Source of the DNA: Symbiodinium sp. CCMP2592
Lineage: Eukaryota; Sar; Dinophyceae; Suessiales; Symbiodiniaceae
Assembly: GCA_905221615.1 (NCBI GenBank)
Contig: CAJNDT010001001.1
Location: 334,359-398,358, forward strand
Reading direction: 5' to 3'
Length of the DNA: 64,000 bases
The notes under the pieces are model-generated. The model was not told the origin of the DNA, did not search any database, and saw only the letters and a list, made by a program, of their open reading frames with translations. The first letter of the stretch is position 1; the number at the start of each line of letters is the position of its first letter. The translations under genes and the position numbers were made by a program. Of this stretch, positions 56,401 to 64,000 are shown in pieces.

Positions 56401-58299
56401 AGGAAGTGCTTTGCCAGGAAAGGCTGTCCCGAGTCTGCGATACCAGGGAGCATACTCAATCCCGTTAGGGTGAGAAATGTTGAATGCAGTGCATGCATGC
56501 TCGAGGGCTTGTGGCCAATATACATGTGACAATCCAGCCTGCAACAAATTGCACCTCGTGCCTTCTGTCGTGGAACGGACTGCCCTTTCGGCCATCGAGT
56601 TGGATTGGTGGATATACTTCTTGCTCTTTTCATGCCTCCAACCAAGAGACTTGGCACTACGTTCGAGTTCTTTGGCATTGTCGCTGTAGAAGACACCAAC
56701 CTTATCCTTACTCGAAACGAAATGTTGAAGTGCAGCCTTACACTCCATTTCATCTTTCAGTGCAGAAGGATACGCATACATGAATGAAGTCGCCACATCC
56801 TTGATCACGAGAGCCAATCTAGCTTCTTCAATGACCTCATGATTGTCCCTGTAGATCACCACATGATCGGCGGTAATGTGATCACCGAAGCTGGTGGCTT
56901 CGACGGAACGAAAGCCATCGGTCTTGTAACCCGGGGCCTTGTACATCTTAGCCTGATTGCATACCGAACAATAGGGATTCTTAGGGATGTGTGTCATGAG
57001 ATGATGCAACGAAGTAGCTTCCTTCTTAAGCTTTTCAATTCCCTTAAGAACTTTGGGATCAGAACTGCCCTCCCCATCTGGGACCTTAGACTCTCCGTCA
57101 GGAGGTCGTCCAAGATCCGGCTTGGGCGGTTCATCAGGTTCGATGTCCGAGCCGAACTCATCGATCATGCGACTGAGATGCTCTTGCTCACTGAGCTCAG
57201 CAGTTTGCTTTGCTCCTGATTTTTCAAGACCTTCAAGGAGCTTGTCGAACTCTTCAGCGGCTTTGCTAGATGCATCTTCGGCAACATCGGACTTAGGAGG
57301 TTTCTTTTCTTTCTTTTTCTCCGATTCCCTAATCTTGACCTTAGGCTTGGTCCTAGGCTCGGAAGGCCTTACCGCAGAACCCCGTGTTACAAGGTCCTCA
57401 AGCGGCCGTTCATCCTCGGAATCGGGAGCGAGGGCAGGAATCGCAGTACGCTTAGAGAGATTGAACCCATAACTCCGAAGCTTGGCAATTTCATTGCTCT
57501 GAAGCTTGGGAACAGCTCGATTGACGTACGCGGTAATGCTCCATCTATCCCCTTTCCAAGGAAGAACACAGTGAAAACGTTTGGGATCGAACTTCACAAG
57601 TTTGTTGCGGGAGACACGTTTCTTGCCATACAAAGTCTTCAACCCTACCTTCTGAGTGATGACATTGTGCTCTCCCTTTCGGGCAGCGGGGTCGTGAATC
57701 CAAAGTTCACCACCTTCGAAGCTGCCAAGACTGATAGTGAAATTGGTGGAATCCTTCATGTTGTGAGCATCCTTGTGAACCTTAACGGACGAACCGTGAT
57801 TGATGCAAACCGATGAGCAATCTCCCGTCATTCCATGATTCTGGAGGAATGCATTGATGTATCGGGTAGAATGGGCATACTTCTGCGTACGGTTAGTAAT
57901 GCCCTGGACGCCGCCATGAGCGAAAGCGCCAAGCACAAGGTACTCGACGTTTCCGTCGGTGCGACTCTGGTTGTTTGTAATTGACTTACGATTGCTCTTG
58001 GAGGGCTTGCAGTTCATAGATTGCAGTAGCTTCAGACAAGACTTACACTGGAAGTCAAGGTTCTCAAGTAACTCTTTTGCAATCCTCTCTGACTCCTCAA
58101 CATACTTGCCAGGTTTCTCAACCGGCGATGCAGGAAGGTTGGGCTCCGGACGTGGTCGCGCGGGAAGCGCAACATTTTCCTTCCAAGACTTCAGGTATGG
58201 AACGTTGTCCTTCACATCGAGATAAACCTTGTTCCCGTTGTGGTCCCTGAAGTAGGGTCTACAATTAGCTCTCCAGATAAAGTCAAACCCTTCCTCCAT
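53407..58299 (-). CDS. Pol frame of the giant copia element: 2OG-Fe(II) oxygenase-like module, integrase, reverse transcriptase, RNase H (1630 aa)
   Basis: The first ATG (58299) lies inside the end of the protease domain. Residues about 145-262 resemble a 2OG-Fe(II) dioxygenase: VHKDAHN (H175, D177), GGELWI, then FDPKRFH (H243) and DRWSITAY (R252). Next come an HHCC zinc region (H433, H437, C444, C447) and an integrase core with D478, D540 and E571 in SMAERAV. Reverse transcriptase has D1116 in QADGKQAY and YVDD (D1208, D1209). RNase H starts with ADSDHAGEHD (D1539) and SSTEAEV (E1583). The frame ends in the middle of RNase H; the last catalytic Asp is in the next frame downstream. The 53407-53420 overlap coincides with a 10-bp tandem duplication. 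Expected to act in a cytoplasmic retrotransposon particle and, for integrase, in the nucleus. Confidence 0.9.
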   Translation of the reverse strand: MEEGFDFIWRANCRPYFRDHNGNKVYLDVKDNVPYLKSWKENVALPARPRPEPNLPASPVEKPGKYVEESERIAKELLENLDFQCKSCLKLLQSMNCKPSKSNRKSITNNQSRTDGNVEYLVLGAFAHGGVQGITNRTQKYAHSTRYINAFLQNHGMTGDCSSVCINHGSSVKVHKDAHNMKDSTNFTISLGSFEGGELWIHDPAARKGEHNVITQKVGLKTLYGKKRVSRNKLVKFDPKRFHCVLPWKGDRWSITAYVNRAVPKLQSNEIAKLRSYGFNLSKRTAIPALAPDSEDERPLEDLVTRGSAVRPSEPRTKPKVKIRESEKKKEKKPPKSDVAEDASSKAAEEFDKLLEGLEKSGAKQTAELSEQEHLSRMIDEFGSDIEPDEPPKPDLGRPPDGESKVPDGEGSSDPKVLKGIEKLKKEATSLHHLMTHIPKNPYCSVCNQAKMYKAPGYKTDGFRSVEATSFGDHITADHVVIYRDNHEVIEEARLALVIKDVATSFMYAYPSALKDEMECKAALQHFVSSKDKVGVFYSDNAKELERSAKSLGWRHEKSKKYIHQSNSMAERAVRSTTEGTRCNLLQAGLSHVYWPQALEHACTAFNISHPNGIEYAPWYRRLGTAFPGKALPFGCRVDYWVGPKAQRKNRPRFEPTSEPGVFLGYHFQPGMKWKKEIIVLPIKDLNRNDFHECLKPIVASQFSVPEGDFAFPMKERYEKVRLGHASDALEGPDNTPLENQDAEMSEEQKMDVEDADRKVERPKVIDPVSGKSVDLPEGGRYYDSGGTLGRRYGGTRGSTKPDDIPSHLWVNMSKSQKKKAIDEANMKAALKEIDGDDGRGSSTDRPAGAASRMQDAWGITGNHLIRYHFRPRNELFSPDLTDCPIDLSRISNARCTKIIPYKGDSIIEDEDDWRNVRRRNKKLRFKWVGQTTFEIKPAKTPTPNGDGSFPAMPVTQGNEAEHREKLANTSPVSHEDIMDKLAMVARPVNKKELSQNPKAQASLDVEWNKLMTKKAWDMESVREWSDVSNRAQKSGQKVHVGKIFEICVEKGSELPAGDPLRKFKGRTVFQGNNVRDESNDAALFSELGSSPATMEAGKTLDAYGHMPGNVCEQADGKQAYTQTKLKGIETWVRLPKERWPKGWHGKFSDPVVKLILALYGHPDSGGFWEQHCEKMLKEVGFHLVFPAAWPSVFYHPDLKLLLAVYVDDFKMAGPKQNMAKGWELIASKIDMDTPAPLGRYLGCEHVSTSTSLEKADHPFAHVFDKSIPDPAAKPASAAAVEDYTEYYPEEGVVVRHHLQPRKALYSLRSEEAQAMNLGKTRLTEVRSLVSTNSLEEVWDEHGQNRKRGELWIGSTYLLSNQHSRASALAAVKKVRDKTKAKKAARKQAFYDVNQLDEGKGCMKAPTKQVIYDMSSFLQQAIDRYKELAGPEFQTLKKASTPFYDDKIARPVEAEAEAKGKLAPIASRVLMKLLFAARMARFDLLRAVQGLASRVTKWSADCDKALHRLMCYVQTTLHYKMSGFVGDSLDKCNLWLFADSDHAGEHDNRSTSGGFLALVGPNTYFPLSAFSKKQTSTALSSTEAEVVCANVSLRALGLPSSALWSVLLNAGGDTKQQHASLTKGKTIDPN

Positions 58300-61200
58300 G
58301 CACTTCTGTCCAACCGAGAGAACGGATGGTGAATCGGGTAGAATCTACCGGGTAGAACATATGGTTCGGCGGTCGTATTGATCGAAGGAATCCTAACCTT
58401 GCATTGTTTGTCAGCATAGTTAGGTCCGTTGGCGGTAATCATGTTGATAGGCCGATCCGACAAGAAATCCTTTACTTCACCGAGAACGTTTTTCGATATC
58501 AAATCCTGAGCACTGCCAGTGTCGGCAATCCATTCCATTTCAATCACAGGATCTGATCGGCTCCCCTTTGCTGGGCATCCGACAGATATGCCGGGCGCAA
58601 TGCAATGAGCACAACCGAACTCAGTCTTACACATGAACTTACATGCTGGATTCGTACCTTGGTTCATACCTTCAACGGTTGACCTCAGCATTTTAGCTGT
58701 CGCCAAAGCATCCCGAACATCCTGCCCATCAGGTTTGGGCTTGTAGTTAACAGGAAATTCTTCACTGAAAACCCTCGGCTCGATTTCAACCTCACGCCAC
58801 TTGGAAGATTCAGGGGGCGTGGGAATGTAGTGATACTCAGGAGCATTCGAGAATCGCACAGATGCCAGAGCAACGTGAGCGGTGCTTGCACACGAGTCAA
58901 TGAAGTTCGGCATTTCCTTCCGGAAAGCGTGTGCATCGGCTTGGGATGCCGAACCTGCGACAAGTGCGCCTAAGAGGCAGACGGCGGCCGGAAGCGAAGC
59001 CTTAGGTTTCCGCCCCCCCGAGCCCTTGCTGTTCCCAGAGCCTTTGCTCCCCTTGGAGCCTCCACTACCCTTGGAACTTTTAGAGCTGGAGCGAGACTTC
59101 TTCCTATGCTTCTTTTCTTTCTTCTGTTTCTTACTCTTCTTTTCGCCGCTAGACTCTCTACCGCTACCAGTGGCAGGAGCAGAAGGCTGGCCTTTGTGTA
59201 TGAAACGGCACTTGTCACCCTTGTTGCATTTACCATGCTTGAAGAATTTGCACTCAGCATTAATCTTCCCAGGAGATGGGCTCCCCCTTGCGGAGGGCGA
59301 CTTGCCTCGGCCTTTACCTTTGCTTGGTGTCCTACCACGTGGCTTCTCGGGTATCTGATGCTTATAGGAACATTTTTCTTTGTTGCACGAACCGTTCCGA
59401 ACAAAGTCAATGCAGAAGCCTTTGGGCACACGCTTTAGCGGTGCGGGTGCCGATGGCATACCTGCTGCGGCCTGCCTTGCAATCCGTTCCCGGTTGCGCT
59501 CAAGCCGTTTGATCTTGATGACTCGGTTAACGGCATTGTACAGATATTCATAGGATTTCTCCTGTGTGCCGTCTACTGCCCTTTCATAGATGGCTATGTC
59601 GTGCGCCAAAAGCTTGCACTTCTTAACCTGTCTATGAAACAAGGGTTGCAAAACATCGTCAGCAGGTGCTTTCTTCATGCCTGAGAGGACAGTATCCCAG
59701 TTACGCACGAATTGCACAAGATTTTCGTTAAGCATGACGACGTTGAGCAGATCCTCCATATCGTACACAGACCCGTGGAGTGCGTTGGTCGACAAATAAG
59801 CGTTGAGCTTATGTAGAATCTGTCGGCCACGAACTAAGCGTCCTTCGTGTCCTTCCCTCTCTTTAAAAGTGTCAATCTGGCGAGCAAAATCACCTTCCAG
59901 AATGTTTGTGATTGCCGAGAGGATCTTCGCATCAAGCGTTGTGAAACCGTTAGGATCACGAAGGGACTCTTCCGTGGTATCATCCTTCCACACTTCACCG
60001 AGCCACTCGAAAGCCTCATCGGGACGGTCAGAGGCGGCGACCACAGCCTCGCGTGCGCGAAGCCTCCAGTTTCGATAGTTCTCTGGCTGGGGAAACTTTG
60101 GAAACACAATCTTCTCAGCTTCCTTCACCTTGGGCCTTCCCCTTGTCGCCTCGGTTTCCTCGACATCATCCTTGTCTTTCTTCGACTTAACGACTTTCTT
60201 GAACATCTTCAGGAGGTCCTTTTTAGATAGGGAGATAGACGACGATGATGATGAATCAGATGAGTCTCTTTTCTTTTTCTTCTTTTTGTCCTTTTTCTTT
60301 TTCTTCTTCTTGTCACGGGAATCGTCATCGGGCTCATCCCCGTCGCCGTCGCTTTCGGGAGGCGAGTCATCTCCACCTCCCCCTGGCGGGCCACCATCTA
60401 CTTTACCCAGACCCGGAGGGGTATGAATAGGGTGTTCAATGGGAGACTGATCTCCTACGGCAGTTGGTGAATATGCCGTGGCTTTCGCCAGGCGATCACG
60501 AAGCTCGGCATTGGTGCGCTCAAGCTTCGTCATCGATTCAGCCTGTTGGCGATGCACTTGCATGAATGCACCCATCTCAGACTTGAGTTGACTTAGTTCG
60601 CCATTCATGACTGCAACGGTGTCTTGGCTAGCCCGACTTCGATTAGCCAGCTCTCTTTCAGCTTGGGCTACAACGTCGGAGACTGTAACCTCAGCCTGAT
60701 GAAGCCTGAGCTTGTAGTCAACGGCTTCACGTCGCATCTGCGACAACTCGTCGCTGTGCTTATTAGCCATGCTTTCGCCGGCTGCTCGAAGCAGTTCTTC
60801 TTTCTGTTGCAGACGACTCTCCGCTTGGGCAAACTCCAACCGAAGTTGGGCAGCACCGGATAGCGCCTGTGCATGAAGCTGGTTGAATTGCTCCCTATGC
60901 AAATTGTTTGCTTCGGCCATGATCAATCTGTGGCGTGCTTCAGCTTCAGCTGCAACGGCTGGTCCTGTGTCTACCTGATGCACATGGACTGCTTGTTGCA
61001 CCGTTGGCGCAAGGACATTTTGTTGATAGTAGTTCGCGACGTTTCTGATCTCGCTGGGTGAATATTGGGCCGCATTATATTGTTGAGGCGATCCCGCCAG
61101 GGATGCGAGTTGGTGCGCTGGGCTTGAGACATATGCCCATTCTGACACCGCTCCTGGTGCACCTCTTCGGGGATCTGGTTGGGCCATCACGGCCAAGGCC

Positions 61201-61370
61201 TCTGCCGTCAGAGGAACAACTTGGCCACCCTCTCGGGTACCGGGGACAGCCGGATCCGTGCCATCGTCTTGGACGGACATGGCAGGAAGAGAACTGAGAT
61301 CCTCGGTATCAACGCGAGCCGCGGAAATGTCTATCGCGGGAATACCTGCAGGATTTACGGGAGCATCCAT
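58212..61370 (-). CDS. Gag-protease frame of the giant copia element (1052 aa)
   Basis: The ATG at 61370 is only 39 bases inside the 5' LTR. Residues 1-140 are Pro/Ala-rich; about 140-300 is predicted coiled coil (Gln/Glu/Leu/Ala-rich heptads); about 325-400 is acidic, then a run of Lys and Ser. About 415-640 is the likely capsid-like Gag core (FPKFPQPENYRNWR onward). Two CCCH fingers follow: C653, C662, C667, H671 and C707, C715, C721, H725, where retroelements usually have a CCHC knuckle. A Lys/Ser/Gly-rich stretch and a short hydrophobic segment (about 793-805) precede the aspartic protease, whose DTG is at 950-952 (WIADTGSAQDLIS). The frame leaves the protease domain after about residue 1010, at a 14-bp tandem duplication, and then reads non-homologous sequence to its stop. 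Confidence 0.88.
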   Translation of the reverse strand: MDAPVNPAGIPAIDISAARVDTEDLSSLPAMSVQDDGTDPAVPGTREGGQVVPLTAEALAVMAQPDPRRGAPGAVSEWAYVSSPAHQLASLAGSPQQYNAAQYSPSEIRNVANYYQQNVLAPTVQQAVHVHQVDTGPAVAAEAEARHRLIMAEANNLHREQFNQLHAQALSGAAQLRLEFAQAESRLQQKEELLRAAGESMANKHSDELSQMRREAVDYKLRLHQAEVTVSDVVAQAERELANRSRASQDTVAVMNGELSQLKSEMGAFMQVHRQQAESMTKLERTNAELRDRLAKATAYSPTAVGDQSPIEHPIHTPPGLGKVDGGPPGGGGDDSPPESDGDGDEPDDDSRDKKKKKKKDKKKKKKRDSSDSSSSSSISLSKKDLLKMFKKVVKSKKDKDDVEETEATRGRPKVKEAEKIVFPKFPQPENYRNWRLRAREAVVAASDRPDEAFEWLGEVWKDDTTEESLRDPNGFTTLDAKILSAITNILEGDFARQIDTFKEREGHEGRLVRGRQILHKLNAYLSTNALHGSVYDMEDLLNVVMLNENLVQFVRNWDTVLSGMKKAPADDVLQPLFHRQVKKCKLLAHDIAIYERAVDGTQEKSYEYLYNAVNRVIKIKRLERNRERIARQAAAGMPSAPAPLKRVPKGFCIDFVRNGSCNKEKCSYKHQIPEKPRGRTPSKGKGRGKSPSARGSPSPGKINAECKFFKHGKCNKGDKCRFIHKGQPSAPATGSGRESSGEKKSKKQKKEKKHRKKSRSSSKSSKGSGGSKGSKGSGNSKGSGGRKPKASLPAAVCLLGALVAGSASQADAHAFRKEMPNFIDSCASTAHVALASVRFSNAPEYHYIPTPPESSKWREVEIEPRVFSEEFPVNYKPKPDGQDVRDALATAKMLRSTVEGMNQGTNPACKFMCKTEFGCAHCIAPGISVGCPAKGSRSDPVIEMEWIADTGSAQDLISKNVLGEVKDFLSDRPINMITANGPNYADKQCKVRIPSINTTAEPYVLPGRFYPIHHPFSRLDRSAWRKGLTLSGELIVDPTSGTTTGTRFISM
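58335..58362 (-). other. 14-bp tandem duplication at the frame 1 / frame 2 break
   Basis: CGGGTAGAA recurs at 58335 and 58349 (period 14). Without one 14-bp unit, the protease would continue from YVLP into DSPSVLSVGQKCMEEGFDF, which is the natural end of a copia protease followed by the start of the Pol frame. Confidence 0.75.
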
Positions 61371-61397
61371 CGCGATCTACAAACGAAGTGAGACCTA

Positions 61398-61409
61398 CGG
61401 CTGATAACC
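61398..61409 (-). promoter_or_regulatory. candidate primer-binding site
   Basis: The minus strand reads GGTTATCAGCCG directly after the 5' LTR end ACATA. It shares TATCAG with the initiator-tRNA-Met complement used by many copia elements, but the match is partial. Confidence 0.45.
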
Positions 61410-61509
61410 TATGTTTACAGGCAGAACAGCCAGAATGCAGACGCATATTTTCTTGAGCCAATGAACGACAGTAGGTGCAGGTGACTAGCTACATCTTCCA
61501 CAAAATACA
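61410..61509 (-). repeat. 5' LTR (100 bp)
   Basis: Identical by eye to the LTR at 46404-46503, with TTGGCTCAAG at 61452-61461. Transcription of the element should start here, but I see no recognisable core promoter element. Confidence 0.9.
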
Positions 61510-61514
61510 AATCC
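61510..61514. other. target-site duplication, right copy
   Basis: AATCC, matching 46399-46403. Confidence 0.85.
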
Positions 61515-61574
61515 CCAAGCAATGTCGTGAGATGTTTCAATGGCACGCTCGCATGATGTCAATGTGATCGGTTG

Positions 61575-61650
61575 CCCTAAACCCTAAACCCCTAAACCCC
61601 TCAACCCCTAAACCCCTAAACCCTAAACCCTGAACCCTAAACCCTAGAAC
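61575..61650 (+). repeat. telomere-like CCCTAAA block
   Basis: About ten CCCTAAA/CCCCTAAA units just outside the right LTR. With the G-rich block at 46125-46290 this means the giant element sits between telomere-like runs. Confidence 0.8.
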
Positions 61651-62669
61651 CCGTACAACCTCACGCCCTACACCTTAAACCCGTTGGCCCTCTGGAGCTG
61701 CTAGATCAACGCTGCAGTTCAATGGAGCGTTGCTGTCTGACTCACTGTTGGTTACGATGGCTCTCATGCCAGCCACCAGTATCGATCGTTCTGCTGTCAT
61801 GCTGCAGTTGCTGATATCGTTGCTGTCGTTGCTGTCGTGTCGGCCCTGCTACTGTCTTTGCTGGCGGTATGGTGATGATGGCGACCATAAGAGCAATGAT
61901 GACGATGATGAGAATGCTGACGCTGATCATGGCGAGTCCGTGGCAAGGACTGTTGTGATGATGATGAAACTGAAAATGCTGCTGGTGATGGTGATACCCA
62001 TGGCAGTTACAAACTACCATGTCTGAACATTCGGCAGCTTAAGCCCTAAAAGGTCTCTGGCTTAAACCCAACGCTAGACCACTAAGCTGCAAACATCCCG
62101 AGACCACAGCTGTTGTTCCGCCGTCTGAGGATAAGTAGCCCCGTTCCGGCCTGAGCAGCCTCATCTTCTAGATCGTTCATCATCCTCTTTGTTGAGAAGA
62201 CGGTGATGATGTTCCTGGCAGCAATAAACCAGAAACGGCCACAACAACGCGCAATGCTGTAGCGATAGCTGTAGCAGTAGCAGTTCGAAGTTTGCAGTTC
62301 GCAGCTAGTAGCTGGCAGCTAGCGGTTAGCAGTGAGCAGCAGCAGCAGCAGCAGCAGCAACAGTAGGAGTAGCAGTAGCTGTCGCAGTTGTCGACAACAT
62401 CACAACTTGCATCACCAACACGAAATGCATCGGCATCGCAACAGCTAGGTATCACAACCATGACTTATCACCATCATGACAATCACTGGAATCATCCGCT
62501 TGGTCGCTGTTGTGATAAGTTATGTTTCCTAGCAGCACTGGCAATCCCAATAGCCACATGCTGCAAAATAATCACCTCTAAGAAGCATCACCGATGCACA
62601 AATACCAACCCCGGATGGCCGGTCACCGAATTTCCACGCAGTCCCAGAAGCCCAAAACCCTCGAGTCCA
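61651..62669. other. non-coding with trinucleotide repeats
   Basis: Imperfect GAT/GAC repeats lie at about 61868-61990 and an (AGC)n run at about 62335-62360, with GCAGTTCGCAGCTAG-type repeats before it. Open frames on both strands follow these repeats; no gene is supported. Confidence 0.5.
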
Positions 62670-62825
62670 CGCTTTGGGTTTTGGGTTTGGGGTTTAGGAA
62701 TCGCACGGCTTAGGGCTGGGTTCAGGCCCTAAAAACCCTAAAACCCTAAAGCCCTAAAACCCTACAAACCCTAAAGCCCTAAAACCCTAAAACCCTACAG
62801 CCCTACAACCCTAAAACCCAAAAAC
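62670..62825 (+). repeat. degenerate telomere-like block
   Basis: A short G-rich stretch, then CCCTAAAA/CCCTACA variants with 8-bp spacing, C-rich strand on plus. Confidence 0.7.
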
Positions 62826-63080
62826 CCAAAAACCCAATCCGGGTAAGGGCTCAACCGCGGCAGCCCCACGAGATGGTGTCTAAGCCGACACCGAGGATTG
62901 TAAAGAGCAAAGCGCCGAAAGCCACCCTCATTCGGGCAGGGGCGGGGGGCGGGGGGCGAGGGATAGGAGCGAGGGTTTTGGGGTTTGGGTTTTGGGGTTG
63001 GGTTTGGGTTTTGGGGTTTCGGTGGATTGGCTGAGGGTTTAGGGTTTAGGGTTTGGGCTTTAGGTTTAGGGTTTAGGGTT

Positions 63081-63176
63081 GACCTTAACCCTGAATAACC
63101 TACCGTTTTACAGAATTATAATATAAGGAAATCATCATAATGAACCCTAAGAAGTTAGGTTATTCAGGGTCAAGGG
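63081..63176. mobile_element. MITE-like foldback, family E
   Basis: GACCTTAACCCTGAATAACC at 63081 is the near-perfect reverse complement of GGTTATTCAGGGTCAAGGG ending at about 63176. The centre is AT-rich (AATTATAATATAAGG, ATCATCATAATG). Confidence 0.65.
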
Positions 63177-63807
63177 AAGGTTTAGGGCATTCGGGGTTAA
63201 GGGTTCAGGGTGGTGAGGCTTCGGGGCAGATTGATGCTTTTAGAAAGGCTGATATGGCTCAGGGGTATGGTATGATTCAGGTTCCAGGACTTTGGTAGAA
63301 TAGTGCACTTTACGGGTAGTTCTAGAATAGCACTTTATGGGACAGACAAAAACAGAGATATGAATGTTGGGAGTCTGCCTCGTGTTACACGCAGACCCTA
63401 TCACGAAGGTCGCGTATTGTTGCAGGGATGCCGAACGCTCGAATGCCCTTCCAGCTTCCCGCAAAAGGCACGACCTCAAGGGGCTGTCGGCGAGGCCAGC
63501 CGATCCATGTCTTGCCCTTGACCAGTTTGTTTTGTGCTGGACAGCCCTGCGAAAAGCTGCCGCTTACAACTTCGTACCTATGGGATGCCTCGCTGAATCA
63601 GAAGCCCAAATCCTCAAGGCATCAAGCCCTACATCCTTGACGTAACAAATCAACCGAAAACTCTAAACTATACACCCAAAATCCTGAACTCTGGAAAAGT
63701 TATCGTCAGCCTGAAAAGATTCGACCGAGGGAGACTGACCTACCAACCCTAAACCCTGAACCCTAAAGGCGATTCCCCAGGCTGTACCTTGAGGGCATCA
63801 GGATAAC
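63177..63807. other. non-coding, no gene seen
   Basis: Plus-strand open frames at 63303-63645 overlap one another in different phases and have no recognisable domain. Confidence 0.35.
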
Positions 63808-63838
63808 AATATTCCAACTTCCTGGCTTCCATCTTAAT
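63808..63838. mobile_element. solitary end of a family A MITE
   Basis: ATATTCCAACTTCCTGGCTT matches the right end of family A copies with one substitution, but no partner end is present to the left. Confidence 0.4.
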
Positions 63839-63855
63839 AGAAAGGGTTTAGGATT

Positions 63856-63959
63856 TGGGAGCTTCCGAAAGTTAGGGGTGCCTTAATTTTGGGGGTCCTT
63901 GCCAAAACGATCCTACTATTTAGGGTACTATATTAGGGGCCCCTATTTCCGGAAACCCG
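63856..63959. mobile_element. MITE-like element, family F (copy F2)
   Basis: 104 bp: left TGGGAGCTTCCGAAAGTTAG, right CCCCTATTTCCGGAAACCC in inverted orientation, with an AT-rich centre. Same family as the copy at 18991. Confidence 0.55.
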
Positions 63960-64000
63960 CTTAGATGTCCAAGGCTACGGCTTACGGAAAAACCCTAAAC

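Larger units (their letters stand above)
46404..61509 (-). mobile_element. complete giant Ty1/copia-type LTR retrotransposon (15,106 bp)
   Basis: Two identical 100-bp direct repeats bound the element and a 5-bp duplication flanks it. On the minus strand the order is LTR, candidate primer-binding site, Gag-protease frame, Pol frame, third frame with extra enzyme domains, polypurine tract, LTR. Integrase precedes reverse transcriptase, which defines the Ty1/copia order. It is about three times the length of a typical copia element and its LTRs are unusually short. Identical LTRs and otherwise open frames indicate recent insertion; two short tandem duplications interrupt the polyprotein. Confidence 0.92.

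Overview
The window looks like nuclear DNA of a dinoflagellate, probably Symbiodiniaceae-like. The plant-type telomere word TTTAGGG/CCCTAAA is scattered through nearly all the non-coding DNA. Several very long, apparently intron-free reading frames belong to retrotransposon and Helitron-type elements. Two near-identical genes lie head to tail on one strand. I see no rRNA genes and no CRISPR array, and I could not make a defensible tRNA call. The organism assignment is an inference from these traits.

Layout. 0.4-3.7 kb (-): a 1124-aa protein of unknown function with an HMG-box-like segment. 3.9-6.9 kb (+): a 5'-truncated Ty1/copia polyprotein (end of integrase, reverse transcriptase, RNase H) that starts abruptly beside the 5' end of that gene. 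7-26 kb: no convincing gene apart from one possible MBD-like exon near 25 kb. This stretch holds telomere-like blocks, microsatellites, a perfect 14 x 20-bp minisatellite, a 0.4-kb polypyrimidine tract and several families of ~100-bp inverted-repeat elements (MITE-like). 26.9-32.3 kb (-): a Helitron-type Rep/PIF1-helicase protein fused behind a ubiquitin-specific-protease domain, with its last helicase motifs one frame away across an A6 run. 32.3-34.5 kb (-): two tandem ~1.08-kb units, each with a 254-aa gene. 34.9-35.8 kb (-): a two-module Cys-rich gene whose 5' region is duplicated in tandem. 36.5-41.6 kb: a large symmetrical structure in which exact 85-bp satellite arrays in opposite orientation flank a ~2-kb foldback. 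41.9-46.3 kb: telomere-like DNA and small foldback elements.

46.40-61.51 kb (-): one complete giant Ty1/copia-type LTR retrotransposon of 15,106 bp. Its ends are two identical 100-bp LTRs, a 5-bp target duplication AATCC, a candidate primer-binding site and a polypurine tract. Its three reading frames carry Gag with two CCCH zinc fingers plus protease, then a 2OG-Fe(II)-dioxygenase-like module, integrase, reverse transcriptase and RNase H, then an SGNH-hydrolase-like domain, a Tpt1/KptA-like RNA 2'-phosphotransferase domain and a zinc ribbon. Both frame breaks fall exactly at short tandem duplications (14 and 10 bp). This element, loaded with enzyme modules not expected in a Ty1/copia element, is the most interesting object in the window. 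61.5-64 kb is again telomere-like and foldback-rich non-coding DNA.

All domain calls were made by eye from motifs; no database search was run.
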